Shown here piece by piece: positions 23,976 to 33,136 of a DNA stretch of 38,294 bases. The translations under genes and the position numbers were made by a program. Source of the DNA: Dehalococcoidia bacterium (lineage in GTDB: Bacteria > Chloroflexota > Dehalococcoidia > Lucifugimonadales > UBA1127). A model generated the notes under the pieces. The model ran no database searches. It saw only the letters and a list, made by a program, of their open reading frames with translations, and was not told the DNA's origin. Where the stretch lies: assembly GCA_029936935.1 (NCBI GenBank), contig JAPYRQ010000016.1, forward strand, positions 1 through 38,294, read 5' to 3'. Within the stretch, counting starts at the first letter, position 1; each line of letters begins with the position of its first letter.

Positions 23976-26900
23976 ATGGCAGCAAAACAATCAAAGTCCG
24001 AACCACCGTCAGAGAATATGGGTCAAGGGCAAGCCCTTGGCTTTCATCCCCTAGTGCAGGAGTGGTTTGCCAGTCGATTTGAAGGTCCAACAGAAGCCCA
24101 GGTAGAGGGCTGGGAGGCTATCGCCAAAGGCCGCAACACCCTCATAGCAGCACCTACCGGTTCCGGTAAGACGCTGGCTGCTTTCATGACCTGCATAGAT
24201 AGTTTGGTGCGAGCGGGTTTGAACGGCGGACTCCCTGAGCGCACAGAGGTAGTCTACGTCTCTCCCCTCAAAGCCCTCTCCAACGATATCCAACGGAACC
24301 TTGCCGACCCGTTGGACGGCATCCGGGAACTTGCCGAGGCCCATGGCACACCGCTACCTGAGATCAAGGTAGGTGTCCGTACAGGCGATACCCCCCAGAG
24401 CGAACGCACGGCCATGGCCAAACGCCCTCCCAACATACTCATCACCACCCCGGAATCGCTGTATATCCTGCTAACGTCAGAGAGCGGACGGCGTGGGCTG
24501 CAGGGCGTCCGCACCCTCATCCTCGATGAGATCCATGCCGTTGCCGACGACAAGCGAGGCTCGCACCTGAGCCTCTCCGTGGAGCGACTCTGCAACTTGG
24601 CTGACGGCCCGGTGACGCGAATCGGTCTTTCGGCTACGCAGCGGCCCATCGAAGAAATAGCACGGTTCCTGGTTGGCAACGACCACATCGACGCTGACGG
24701 CAAGCCCGATTGCCTGGTCATCAACACAGGCCATGCCCGGGAGATGGAGCTAGCCATAGAGATGCCGCCGGAGGAGCTTGGCCCCATCGCCACCCATGAG
24801 CAGTGGGCAAGCAGTCTGGACCGTGTGGCAGAGCTCATCAAGGAGCACACCACCACCCTGGTGTTCGTGAACACGCGACGTCTGGTTGAGCGCGTATCCC
24901 ACCAGCTTGGTGAACGACTTGGTGAAGAGGTTGTTGTTGCTCACCACGGAAGCCTCTCCCGTGAGACCAGACACAAAGCAGAACAACGCCTGAAGAGCGG
25001 CGATGCCAAAGTGTGTGTGGCTACAGCCTCACTGGAACTCGGCATAGACGTGGGTGCCGTGGATCTGGTTTGCCAGATAGGCTCTCCGCGATCCATCGGC
25101 CTGCTCCTGCAACGGGTTGGTCGCTCAGGCCACTCGCTGGGAGCGATGCCTAAGGGTCGACTATTCCCCCTGACTCGCGATGAGCTTTTGGAGTGCATCT
25201 CCCTGCTGCGAGGCATCCATAGCGGCAACCTGGACACACTATCCATCCCGCCGTGGCCCTTAGATGTGCTTGCCCAACAGATTGTGGCTTCATGTGCAAA
25301 CGAGGACTGGGACGAAGACGAGCTTTTCGCCTTCTGCCGTCGCGCTTATCCCTACAGAGCACTTCCTCGAGAGAAGTACGATCAGATTATCGATATCCTC
25401 TCCAACGGAGTCGCCCCACGAGAAGGCAGAAGCACGGCGTATCTCCATCGTGACGGCGTGAACCACATCTTGCGAGGTCGCAGGAACGCCAGACTTGCAG
25501 CTGTCACCAGCGGCGGCGCCATCCCGGACAATGCCGACTACGATGTCATAGCTGAGCCGGAAGGGACGTTCGTCGGCACGGTGAATGAGGATTTCGCAAT
25601 TGAGAGCGTTGCAGGCGATGTGTTCCTACTGGGCAACACACCCTGGAAGATACGACGGGTTGAGAGTGGCCGCGTTCGCGTCGAAGACGCCCAGGGTTCA
25701 AGCCCAACGCTGCCATTTTGGCTTGGCGAGGCCCCGGGCCGCACGCCTGAACTGTCTGATGAGGTCTCCGACCTTCGAGAAGACCTGCTACAACACCAGG
25801 ACTCCGGTGACGGCGTTCCGTGGCTGATGAAGCAGGCCGGCATCCAACAAAGTGCTGCGAAGCAGGCGCTGGCATACGTCGCTGAAGGCGTCCGTGTCCT
25901 GGGTGCAGTGCCGACCAAACAGCGAGTGGTTGCTGAACGCTTCTTCGACGAGTCGGGCGGCATGCAGATGGTGATCCACGCCCCCTTTGGAGCAAAGATC
26001 AACCGGGCATGGGGAATGGCACTCCGTAAGCAGATGTGCCGCAGCTTTGACTTCGAGCTTCAGGCAGCAGCTACCGATGACGGCATCAGCCTGGCGTTAG
26101 GCCCGTCGACATCGTTCCCGATGGAAGACATTTTTCGATATCTGTCACCAAAAAAAGTGGAAGATGTACTGACTCAGGCCATCCTGCAAGCTCCCCTCTT
26201 CGGCACTCGATGGCGGTGGGACGCTTCACGTGCTCTGGCATTGCTGCGACACACCGGAGGCCGCAAGGTGCCTCCACCGATCCAGCGGATGCGCTCTGAC
26301 GACCTGCGAGCCGCGGTGTTCCCGGCCCAGGTGGCCTGCCAGGATAACGCCATGCCGGGGTGTGGCGTAGAGGTGCCCGATCACCCTCTGGTATTCGAGA
26401 CGATGCGCGACTGCCTCACAGAAGCAATGGATATCGAAGGCCTCAGGAACGTGTTACTAGACATTGAAGCCGGCAGAATCGAGACCTACGCCAAGGACAC
26501 ACCTCAGCCATCGGCCTTCTCCCACCAGATACTGAACGCCATGCCCTACGCATTCCTGGACGATGCTCCGTTAGAGGAACGCCGCGCCCGGGCCGTCACG
26601 CTACGACGTGCGCTGCCTGAAGATTCGCGAGAGCTTGGTGCGTTGAGCCTTGACGCTATTACCAGAGCAACGCAGGGCGCATGGCCTGTCATTCGTGACG
26701 CCGATGAACTGCATGACGCCCTCCTGACGTTGGTCGTGCTCCCGATACAAGAGCTTGGGCGTAGCTCGAGTTTGGCCACTATCGATCAGCTACAGGGCTG
26801 GTTCAATGACCTTGCCGCCGATAGACGCGTAGCACGGTTTACCTTCGACGACGGTCGAGCCGCCTGGGTAGCTACCGAGAACCTGCATCAAGCCCAAGCC

Positions 26901-28355
26901 CTGTACCCGGATGCCAGCTTCGCCCCAACGCTGACGCCCATGAGTGGGCTACCAGAAGAGGAAGACGCTGCACTTGCCTTAATGCGAGGGTGGACTGAGT
27001 CGATAGGGCCGTTCAAAGAAGCAAGTCTCGTAGAGATGCTCTCGTTGCGCACATCACTGATTCAGATATGCTTGGCGAATCTGGAAGCAACCGGCGGCAT
27101 ACTTCGCGGCAGCTTCACGCCGGGCAGCACCGTTGAGGAGTTCTGCAACCGACGCATCCTGGCTCGCATCAGTCGCGATACCGTATCGGGTCTGCGTCAG
27201 GAAGTTGAACCTGTACCTTCGGCTACGTACATCCGGTTCCTCTTCGGGTGGCAGCACGCAAGCCCCGGGGCACGGATGCAGCATGACGGCGGTTTGCTCC
27301 AGGTCATAGAGCAGCTCCAGGGGTTTGAAGCAGCTGCCAGCGCATGGGAGACGGAACTACTACCGCTACGCATGGCCTCATATGATGCATCTGCCCTCGA
27401 CCGTCTATGCATGGGCGGCGAAGCTGTCTGGGGTCGATTCAACCGTCGCCCCCTCGACGATGAACTTGCAGGTGGCAGGGCAGCATTAGCTCGCACCGGG
27501 CCACTTTCCCTGGGTATCCGTGACGACCTTCCCTGGCTGCTGGACCCACCTACTGATGAGTCGCCACCAAGCGGTGCTGCCGGAGAGGCTCTGGCCTTTC
27601 TTCAGGAACATGGCGCTTCTTTCATCGGTGACATCACCGCAGGAACCCATCGAATGCAGTCTGACATTGAGGGAGCGCTGTGGCAGCTTGTAGCAGCAGG
27701 CCTGGTAACCGCGGACGGGTTCGGCGCACTGCGGAGCCTGGTCAACGGGACAGCCAAGCGCGTCCAGTCCAACAGGCGCTCACGTAGGCCGGCACGCCAA
27801 CGAACATCATCAAGTCGATGGTCGCTGCTTCAGACATTCGAGTGGTCTGAAAGTGCCGTGGAAGAGCGCGCGTTCCAGCTGCTGCGTAGATACGGCATCG
27901 TCTTCCCGGAGGTGCTTGGTCGCGAACCTATGGCGCCCTCGTGGCGGTCGCTGCTGCAGGTCTATCGTAGAGCGGAGGCCCGTGGAGAGATCAGGGCCGG
28001 CCGGTTCGTAGCCGGATTTGTAGGGGAGCAGTTCGCATTGCCGGAAGCGGTGGAGGCAATGCGCGCCGTTCGTAAGGCACTGCCATCGGAAGAGCTCATA
28101 GCTGTGTCGGCCTGCGATCCGCTGAACCTTGCAGGAGTGCTTACTCCGGGGCAGCGGGTACCGGCCCTCATAGGTAACCGTGTGGTGTTCCGGGACGGCG
28201 TACCTCTGGCGTCACTTCAGTCTGGCGATGTAGTCATGCACACAGACCTGAGTCCCGAAGACGAAGCCGCCGTAAATCGAGCAATCCAACCAGGACACAT
28301 CTCAGCTACAGGCTACCTGTCCCTCATAGCTGCAAAAGTAGCTGGCCCCAAATAG
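23976..28355 (+). CDS. lhr: Lhr-type ATP-dependent helicase (long form)
   Basis: 1459 aa, matching long Lhr family helicases (superfamily 2, DNA repair-linked 3'-5' helicases). Motifs: P-T-E-A-Q-V-E-G-W (Q-motif region) at about 38-46, Walker A A-P-T-G-S-G-K-T at 59-66, D-E-I-H at about 187-190, G-L-S-A-T-Q-R-P at about 217-224, V-F-V-N-T-R-R-L, A-H-H-G-S-L-S-R-E-T-R, A-T-A-S-L-E-L-G-I-D-V-G, and motif VI Q-R-V-G-R-S-G-H-S at about 377-385. The winged-helix and Lhr-core region follows, and the remaining ~600 residues are the Lhr C-terminal domain of long bacterial forms. The N-terminus contains an in-frame copy of the window's palindromic repeat (codons about 15-22). The SD before ATG 23976 is GAAGAG, weak. 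Confidence 0.95.
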   Translation: MAAKQSKSEPPSENMGQGQALGFHPLVQEWFASRFEGPTEAQVEGWEAIAKGRNTLIAAPTGSGKTLAAFMTCIDSLVRAGLNGGLPERTEVVYVSPLKALSNDIQRNLADPLDGIRELAEAHGTPLPEIKVGVRTGDTPQSERTAMAKRPPNILITTPESLYILLTSESGRRGLQGVRTLILDEIHAVADDKRGSHLSLSVERLCNLADGPVTRIGLSATQRPIEEIARFLVGNDHIDADGKPDCLVINTGHAREMELAIEMPPEELGPIATHEQWASSLDRVAELIKEHTTTLVFVNTRRLVERVSHQLGERLGEEVVVAHHGSLSRETRHKAEQRLKSGDAKVCVATASLELGIDVGAVDLVCQIGSPRSIGLLLQRVGRSGHSLGAMPKGRLFPLTRDELLECISLLRGIHSGNLDTLSIPPWPLDVLAQQIVASCANEDWDEDELFAFCRRAYPYRALPREKYDQIIDILSNGVAPREGRSTAYLHRDGVNHILRGRRNARLAAVTSGGAIPDNADYDVIAEPEGTFVGTVNEDFAIESVAGDVFLLGNTPWKIRRVESGRVRVEDAQGSSPTLPFWLGEAPGRTPELSDEVSDLREDLLQHQDSGDGVPWLMKQAGIQQSAAKQALAYVAEGVRVLGAVPTKQRVVAERFFDESGGMQMVIHAPFGAKINRAWGMALRKQMCRSFDFELQAAATDDGISLALGPSTSFPMEDIFRYLSPKKVEDVLTQAILQAPLFGTRWRWDASRALALLRHTGGRKVPPPIQRMRSDDLRAAVFPAQVACQDNAMPGCGVEVPDHPLVFETMRDCLTEAMDIEGLRNVLLDIEAGRIETYAKDTPQPSAFSHQILNAMPYAFLDDAPLEERRARAVTLRRALPEDSRELGALSLDAITRATQGAWPVIRDADELHDALLTLVVLPIQELGRSSSLATIDQLQGWFNDLAADRRVARFTFDDGRAAWVATENLHQAQALYPDASFAPTLTPMSGLPEEEDAALALMRGWTESIGPFKEASLVEMLSLRTSLIQICLANLEATGGILRGSFTPGSTVEEFCNRRILARISRDTVSGLRQEVEPVPSATYIRFLFGWQHASPGARMQHDGGLLQVIEQLQGFEAAASAWETELLPLRMASYDASALDRLCMGGEAVWGRFNRRPLDDELAGGRAALARTGPLSLGIRDDLPWLLDPPTDESPPSGAAGEALAFLQEHGASFIGDITAGTHRMQSDIEGALWQLVAAGLVTADGFGALRSLVNGTAKRVQSNRRSRRPARQRTSSSRWSLLQTFEWSESAVEERAFQLLRRYGIVFPEVLGREPMAPSWRSLLQVYRRAEARGEIRAGRFVAGFVGEQFALPEAVEAMRAVRKALPSEELIAVSACDPLNLAGVLTPGQRVPALIGNRVVFRDGVPLASLQSGDVVMHTDLSPEDEAAVNRAIQPGHISATGYLSLIAAKVAGPK
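24020..24040. repeat. palindromic repeat copy inside the lhr reading frame
   Basis: GGGT followed by CAAGGGC-AA-GCCCTTG, matching the GGGT-palindrome core of the other copies. It encodes G-Q-G-Q-A-L-G in the N-terminal extension before the helicase core, where an insertion would be tolerated. Confidence 0.65.
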
Positions 28356-28402
28356 CTTCTCTTGACCACGAATTATCCGCATAGTACAGTTTTATCACCA
28401 AT

Positions 28403-28417
28403 TGAGACTTTATCTCA
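28403..28417. promoter_or_regulatory. metal-regulator operator, first copy
   Basis: TGAGA-CTTTA-TCTCA, touching the Shine-Dalgarno of the regulator gene. Its reverse complement TGAGATAAAGTCTCA differs by one base from the element at 28881-28895. Autoregulation is inferred. Confidence 0.75.
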
Positions 28418-28427
28418 GGAGTGGTGT

Positions 28428-28856
28428 GTGGTTGACAGGAGCGCATTGGCGTCGGTCCTGCAGTTAGGTTTCTCTCGAGCAACCGGCCCCCGAAAGATTG
28501 TGGTTGAGACCGTAGTCGCATGGGAGGGGCATTTCTCGGCGGAGGAGCTTTGCCGCAGCCTGCCACAGGTAGGTAGGGCAACGGTCTATCGGACGCTGGC
28601 TTCTCTGCAGGAAGAGGGTGTGATCTGTCGATTGATGATCGATGGAAGAGCGCCAAGGTACCTTCTAGGAGGAACCCAGCACCACCATCACATGGTCTGC
28701 ACACAGTGCGGGGCAGTCCAGGACATAGCCGATTGCGGTGTTGATGACTTTGTAGACACGGTTGCAGAGCGATTTGGGTACGAACTGGATGGCCATCGAC
28801 TGGAGATCTACGGCCGATGTTCAACATGCGTAGGTGGTGAGGGGGCTTCCAGCTAG
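28428..28856 (+). CDS. zur: Fur-family metal regulator, probably Zur
   Basis: 142 aa from GTG 28428, chosen because GGAG lies 6 bases before it; the longer TTG start at 28362 would put the operator inside the gene. Winged-helix part: T-G-P-R-K-I-V-V-E-T-V, F-S-A-E-E-L-C, and V-G-R-A-T-V-Y-R-T-L-A-S-L-Q-E-E-G-V-I (recognition helix). Metal part: a run of four His (about 85-88), C-x2-C at 91/94 and C-x2-C at 131/134, the structural zinc pairs of the family. Divergent function (Fur, Zur, PerR) is not fixed by sequence, but the following znuABC-type operon with a matching operator makes zinc the best guess. It may read through from lhr but has its own operator. Confidence 0.85.
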   Translation: MVDRSALASVLQLGFSRATGPRKIVVETVVAWEGHFSAEELCRSLPQVGRATVYRTLASLQEEGVICRLMIDGRAPRYLLGGTQHHHHMVCTQCGAVQDIADCGVDDFVDTVAERFGYELDGHRLEIYGRCSTCVGGEGASS

Positions 28857-28870
28857 GAACTCCCCTTTTT
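28838..28870 (+). terminator. terminator after the Fur-family gene
   Basis: AGGGG..TTCC - AGCTA - GGAA..CCCCT followed by T6; the stop codon TAG lies in the loop region. The stem has one internal mismatch. Confidence 0.7.
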
Positions 28871-28880
28871 TAAGCCTTAA

Positions 28881-28895
28881 TGAGATAACGTCTCA
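28881..28895. promoter_or_regulatory. metal-regulator operator, second copy (znuA promoter)
   Basis: TGAGA-TAACG-TCTCA, one base different from the reverse complement of the first copy. It lies 45 bp before znuA with TTGATT/TATAGC-like sequences just downstream, a position suited to repression. Confidence 0.8.
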
Positions 28896-28939
28896 ACGAA
28901 TTGATTTTATAGCTGAATGGATGGTTCTCAGATAGCATC

Positions 28940-29854
28940 ATGGTAAAAATTTTCATGCTGGTCGTTCTGGCGACCATTGCAATAGTCGCCGCTGCGTGCG
29001 GTAGCTCTAACCAGGGCTCCAATGGCGCTGTGGTTGCCGTTGTCACTACCAACAACATCACCCAGGACTGGGTTCAACGCATAGGAGGAAGCAGGGTGGA
29101 GGCCTTTAGCCTGGTGCCTTCAGGAGCGGATCCCCATGCGTTTCAACCAGGGGCAAGAGATGTGACCCGGGTAGCAGACGCAGACGTGGTGTTCAGCATT
29201 GGCCTGGGGTTGGAACAACAATGGTTGCGAGATTTGCTGGACACAGCCTCGTCAGGCTTTGGAGCGGTAGTAGCCCTGGGTGACGCAACGGACCCCATCT
29301 CGATTGGCAGTCAAAGCGGTGACGTAGAGGATCCTCACTTCTGGTTCGACCCGATACGTGTGAAGCTCGCCGTTGCAGAAATAACGCTGACATTGACCGC
29401 ATTGGACCCCGCAGGTACCGAAGCTTACAGGGACAATGCCATTGCCTACCTGGGAGAGTTGGATGAGCTTCACGACTGGGCACAAGGAATACTTGATACG
29501 GTACCGCCGGAACGAAGGATCTTAGTCACATCGCACGATACGTTGGGATATTTTGCTGCGCGATACGGTTTCAAGGTCATCGGCACATTGATCCCTGGCC
29601 TGTCCACTGCTGAAGAGACATCCGCCAAGGACCTGGTTGATTTGGTAGACGTCATAAAAGCACAGGAAGTACCCGCAATCTTCGTAGAGAACACAACTAG
29701 CGACCGATTGGCCAACCGCCTTGCGGAGGAGGCCGACATCGCTATCGTCAGCAGCTTGTACACAGGCTCTCTGAGGACCGACGATCCGGATGCCGACACG
29801 TACCTGAACATGATGCGGACTAACATCACCACCATAGTAGAGGCGTTGCGATGA
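28940..29854 (+). CDS. znuA: zinc (or manganese) ABC transporter substrate-binding lipoprotein
   Basis: 304 aa. Signal peptide with lipobox V-A-A-A-C (Cys20). Cluster A-I metal-binding protein: G-A-D-P-H-A-F-Q-P (His66), D-P-H-F-W-F-D-P (His133), and T-S-H-D-T-L-G-Y-F-A-A-R-Y-G (His199). Three His at these positions are typical of Zn-type proteins (Mn-type usually has Glu at the third). The fourth-ligand site, normally Asp in L-Y-T-D-S-L, is Gly276 here (L-Y-T-G-S-L). There is no His-rich loop. Overlaps znuC by 4 bp (ATGA) and is preceded by the operator, so probably induced on zinc starvation. Confidence 0.88.
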   Translation: MVKIFMLVVLATIAIVAAACGSSNQGSNGAVVAVVTTNNITQDWVQRIGGSRVEAFSLVPSGADPHAFQPGARDVTRVADADVVFSIGLGLEQQWLRDLLDTASSGFGAVVALGDATDPISIGSQSGDVEDPHFWFDPIRVKLAVAEITLTLTALDPAGTEAYRDNAIAYLGELDELHDWAQGILDTVPPERRILVTSHDTLGYFAARYGFKVIGTLIPGLSTAEETSAKDLVDLVDVIKAQEVPAIFVENTTSDRLANRLAEEADIAIVSSLYTGSLRTDDPDADTYLNMMRTNITTIVEALR

Positions 29855-30606
29855 CAGAGACTATTGAAAACGCGCTGACTATGACCGATGTCATGGTGCA
29901 GTTCGGCGAAACCGTCGTTTTGGAGAATGTAACCGCGTCCCTGGCGGCAGGGACGCTTGTGGGGGTCGTTGGACCCAACGGCGCCGGGAAGAGCACCCTG
30001 TTCAATGCTATTGCAGGTCTTGTTCCTCTCCATCAAGGTGAGATTCTGGTTCACGGTCTTCCGTCCGCTAAGGTGCGAGGCCGCCTGGCGTACGTCCCCC
30101 AAAAGGAAGACATCAACTGGCGGTTCCCCCTTACAGCAAAGGAAGTCGTCCTGCTTGGCCGCGTTCATAAGAGCCGGCGACTCAAAAACTCAAATAGTAA
30201 TGATCGTAACCTTGTCGACGAGTGCCTCCACCGTGTAGGTATGTGGGAGCTGCGTAACAACCTGGTTTCAGATCTCTCCGGTGGACAACGTCAACGAGTG
30301 TTCGTAGCCCGGGCCCTGGCCCAGGAAGCGGATATCCTCATGCTGGACGAGGCATTCAGCGGTGTGGACTTCGCATCGCAAGAATCCCTCGTGGGAGCCT
30401 TGCGTGAGCTACGAGATGAAGGGAAGACAATCCTTCTGGCTACCCATGACCTGACCAGACTTTCAGAGCGTTTCGACACGGTGCTATGCATCAATCGCCA
30501 CGTCTGTGCCTTTGGCCCGCCGGACACGGCATTTACTCCTGAGGTACTTGAAGAGCTTTACGGTGCCCATGGCGTCTCCTTTGCAGAAGGGGGACACATC
30601 CATTGA
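29851..30606 (+). CDS. znuC: zinc/manganese ABC transporter ATP-binding protein
   Basis: 251 aa. Walker A G-P-N-G-A-G-K-S-T at about 43-51, Y-V-P-Q-K-E (Q-loop) at about 82-87, signature L-S-G-G-Q-R-Q-R-V at about 145-153, Walker B I-L-M-L-D-E-A at about 164-170, and H-loop L-A-T-H-D. The ATP-hydrolysing subunit of a metal importer. Overlaps znuA by 4 bp and znuB by 3-4 bp (TTGA), so the three are translationally coupled. Confidence 0.95.
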   Translation: MTETIENALTMTDVMVQFGETVVLENVTASLAAGTLVGVVGPNGAGKSTLFNAIAGLVPLHQGEILVHGLPSAKVRGRLAYVPQKEDINWRFPLTAKEVVLLGRVHKSRRLKNSNSNDRNLVDECLHRVGMWELRNNLVSDLSGGQRQRVFVARALAQEADILMLDEAFSGVDFASQESLVGALRELRDEGKTILLATHDLTRLSERFDTVLCINRHVCAFGPPDTAFTPEVLEELYGAHGVSFAEGGHIH

Positions 30607-31427
30607 TTGAAGTTTGGGAGAATATCTCTGAGCCCCTGCAATACAGCTTCATGGTTCGCGCCCTCATCGTCTCGGTGCTTGTAGGGGTCACCTGCGCGGT
30701 CCTAGGCAGTTATGTCGTCATGCGGGGACTTGCGTTCATGGGCGACGCCCTCGCACACGCCGTACTCCCGGGTGTGGTCATTGCGTTACTTATTGGATTC
30801 AGTCCCTTTGCGGGAGCAGCAGCCGTCGGCATTGCTGTAGCAATAGCAATCGGCTACCTGACGCGTCGAACCGGCTTGAGCGAGGACACCACGATCGGCA
30901 TCCTGTTCGCGGGCCTCTTCGCCCTTGGTATCACAATACTCTCCGCGTCTGACGGTCTCAGCGTGAATCTTGAAGATTTGTTGCTAGGTCAAGTGCTCGG
31001 CGTATCTACCACTGATGTGTATGTGACTCTGGGGATGGCAGTGCTAGTCTTGGGTATCCTCACCTTCTTCCACAAGGAGCTGGTCTTCACCAGTTTCGAC
31101 CCGGTTGGGGCGGAGGTGATCGGCATTCCCACCAAGTTTCTCTCCTACCTTCTCCTGGTGCTGCTGGCCCTGGTCATCGTCATTGCACTCCAAGCTGTGG
31201 GGTTGATCTTGGTCATGGCGATGCTCGTGACACCCGCGGCCACAGCCTTCCTGCTGGTACGCCGCTTCATGCCCATGATGGTAGTCGGTGGAGTGCTGGG
31301 AGGCGTGTCGGCCATTGTGGGGCTCTACCTGTCCTTCTACTTCAACATCCCTTCGGGTGCCGCGATGGTGCTCGTAGCAACAGGCCTCTTCATTTCGGCA
31401 ACCGCTCTGCGCCGTCGAGTGGTTTAA
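30603..31427 (+). CDS. znuB: zinc/manganese ABC transporter permease (ABC-3 family)
   Basis: 274 aa from a TTG start overlapping the znuC stop (GGGGG a few bases before). About eight hydrophobic helices; ABC-3 hallmarks include G-S-Y-V-V-M-R-G-L-A-F-M-G-D-A-L-A-H-A-V at about 36-54, G-Y-L-T-R-R-T-G, D-T-T-I-G-I-L-F-A-G, and V-G-L-I-L-V-M-A-M-L-V-T-P-A-A-T-A at about 199-215. Membrane channel of the ZnuABC-type importer. Confidence 0.95.
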   Translation: MIEVWENISEPLQYSFMVRALIVSVLVGVTCAVLGSYVVMRGLAFMGDALAHAVLPGVVIALLIGFSPFAGAAAVGIAVAIAIGYLTRRTGLSEDTTIGILFAGLFALGITILSASDGLSVNLEDLLLGQVLGVSTTDVYVTLGMAVLVLGILTFFHKELVFTSFDPVGAEVIGIPTKFLSYLLLVLLALVIVIALQAVGLILVMAMLVTPAATAFLLVRRFMPMMVVGGVLGGVSAIVGLYLSFYFNIPSGAAMVLVATGLFISATALRRRVV

Positions 31428-31433
31428 GCCTCG

Positions 31434-31625
31434 CTAGTTGCGCCGCCGCTGAAGAACGTAGGCACCAAGTATGAAGGCAGGAATCGCCAGCACCGCCAAC
31501 CCAAATATCGCCACCATCACCTCCGGCTCAAACCCAAAGACGTGATCCATCTGTTCTTGGATCCATTCCATCAACGTAGGATCCCCAGGGGCTTCGTGAT
31601 GCAGCGGGATAGTAAGAGGGTTCAT
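31434..31625 (-). CDS. small single-pass membrane protein
   Basis: 63 aa, starting 6 bp after the MFS stop on the same strand. Residues about 36-59 (VMVAIFGLAVLAIPAFILGAYVL) form one membrane helix, flanked by an acidic/His-containing N-terminus and a K/R tail (R-R-R-N). No family recognised and the SD is weak. The tight spacing suggests it is cotranscribed with the MFS gene. It converges with znuB with only 6 bp between. Confidence 0.55.
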   Translation of the reverse strand: MNPLTIPLHHEAPGDPTLMEWIQEQMDHVFGFEPEVMVAIFGLAVLAIPAFILGAYVLQRRRN

Positions 31626-31631
31626 AGTCAG

Positions 31632-32927
31632 CTAGCCAGAGGGGGACGCGTTCGCAGGGTCTACGGGGCGGTACCTGACAGAATACCTTCGTTCTTGGAT
31701 GGAAAAGCTGATAATACTCGCAAAGACCAATAGGATTCCTGCGACGATGAAGGGCACATCGTATGAACCAGTCAGGTCTCTCATGATGCCGCCGAACTGG
31801 ATACCGATAGAGCCTCCTACCTGATGCGAGAGGAACACCATACCGGTCAACGTCCCCACCCTCTTCAGGCCATACACATCAGCAGTCAACGCTGTGGTCA
31901 AGGGCACGGTAGCAATCCAGGAAGACCCGCCAACAACCGCAAAGAACCACAATCCCCATTGCCCCGGGAGGAAAACAAGGCAGACGTACCCCAAACTCCT
32001 AATGGCATACACAAATCCCAGAAGGTTCTTGTTTCCCCACTTGTCCGCCAGGGGCCCTACAACCAGAACGCCTACGGTATTCATTGCGCTGAGGAGTCCG
32101 AACGCCGATGCTGCAGTGCCCTTTGAAAACCCTTCTTCCACAGCATTGGGGACAAAATGGAACGCCATTATCAGCGTGGTGAAACCACACACAAAGTAGG
32201 TGGCGCACAGCTGCCACATCGGCGGCGTACGGAACGCGTGTCGCCACTCATCTACTTCCAGTGGTCCTACGGCGCGCTGTGGTCGCGTTGAACGCCCATC
32301 AGCTGACTCCTCTTCACCATCCGGAAGTAGACCCATCTCTTCCGGATGGTTACGAAGCATCAAAAAGGCCACGGGGAAGACCAGTAGCAGGATCATCAAC
32401 CCCAGTACAATCCAGGTAAGACGCCAATCAATCAGAATGATCAGGTACGTAGTAAAGGGAACAAGAATCAGGCCCCCCACTGAGGCGCCGGCAGACGTGA
32501 TAGATATTGCTGTGCCACGTTTGCGTTGAAACCATTTTGAAACCAGAGCTGCCCCGGTTGTTATAGAACCTGCGCTCATCGCAATGGCCATGAACACGCC
32601 AAAGATGAGCAAGAAGTACAGGAAGTGGAACGTGAGGGAGAGGAGTGTGACCATTAACCCTATTGCCACAACACCCCAGAGAATCAGCTTTCTCCCACCA
32701 ATCTTGTCATACGCATTGCCTAGGAACGGCTGGCTGATACCGTTTACCAGGATGCCCAATGCCCCGGCGAATGAGATAAGGCTGCGGCTCCATCCGAACT
32801 CTTCGCTCATGGGGAGAACAAAGACTCCCACGCCGTTCCTCGCACCCATGGTCACCATGATGACGAAGAATGTGGTGGCGACAATAAACCACCCGTAGTA
32901 GATGTTTTTCGAGCCTGGGCGGTTCAT
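31632..32927 (-). CDS. MFS transporter, OFA/MCT-like
   Basis: 431 aa, 12 predicted helices. Starts N-I-Y-Y-G-W-F-I-V-A-T-T-F-F-V-I, with G-V-G-V-F-V-L-P-M-S-E-E-F-G-W-S-R at about 30-46, then G-R-K-L-I-L-W-G at about 77-84 (motif A region) and R-K-R-G-T-A-I-S-I-T-S-A-G-A-S-V-G-G at about 136-153. The Y-Y-G-W and E-F-G-W-S-R motifs are frequent in oxalate/formate-antiporter and monocarboxylate-type MFS proteins. Substrate is probably a small organic acid, not determinable here. A small membrane protein gene follows. Confidence 0.88.
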   Translation of the reverse strand: MNRPGSKNIYYGWFIVATTFFVIMVTMGARNGVGVFVLPMSEEFGWSRSLISFAGALGILVNGISQPFLGNAYDKIGGRKLILWGVVAIGLMVTLLSLTFHFLYFLLIFGVFMAIAMSAGSITTGAALVSKWFQRKRGTAISITSAGASVGGLILVPFTTYLIILIDWRLTWIVLGLMILLLVFPVAFLMLRNHPEEMGLLPDGEEESADGRSTRPQRAVGPLEVDEWRHAFRTPPMWQLCATYFVCGFTTLIMAFHFVPNAVEEGFSKGTAASAFGLLSAMNTVGVLVVGPLADKWGNKNLLGFVYAIRSLGYVCLVFLPGQWGLWFFAVVGGSSWIATVPLTTALTADVYGLKRVGTLTGMVFLSHQVGGSIGIQFGGIMRDLTGSYDVPFIVAGILLVFASIISFSIQERRYSVRYRPVDPANASPSG

Positions 32928-33136
32928 GAGTCGTCACCTTTGGCGGAGATTTGGAGTAGGCGTCAGGCTACCATGGGAAATCCTCCCAAACAAGAATATC
33001 GGTTTCAATTGCCCAAAATCGCAACATATCGTCGCAATCCCACATTACGCCTGAGCATTCCGTAGCCAAATACAAGATATAGCCAACATCGTTCAAAAGT
33101 CCGTTGAAAGTCGGTCGAATTAGCCAAAAAAACACG

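Noticed and set aside
28362-28427. Upstream TTG start for the Fur-family gene
   Set aside because: It would place the operator and a good Shine-Dalgarno inside the gene and add residues unlike the family's N-terminus.
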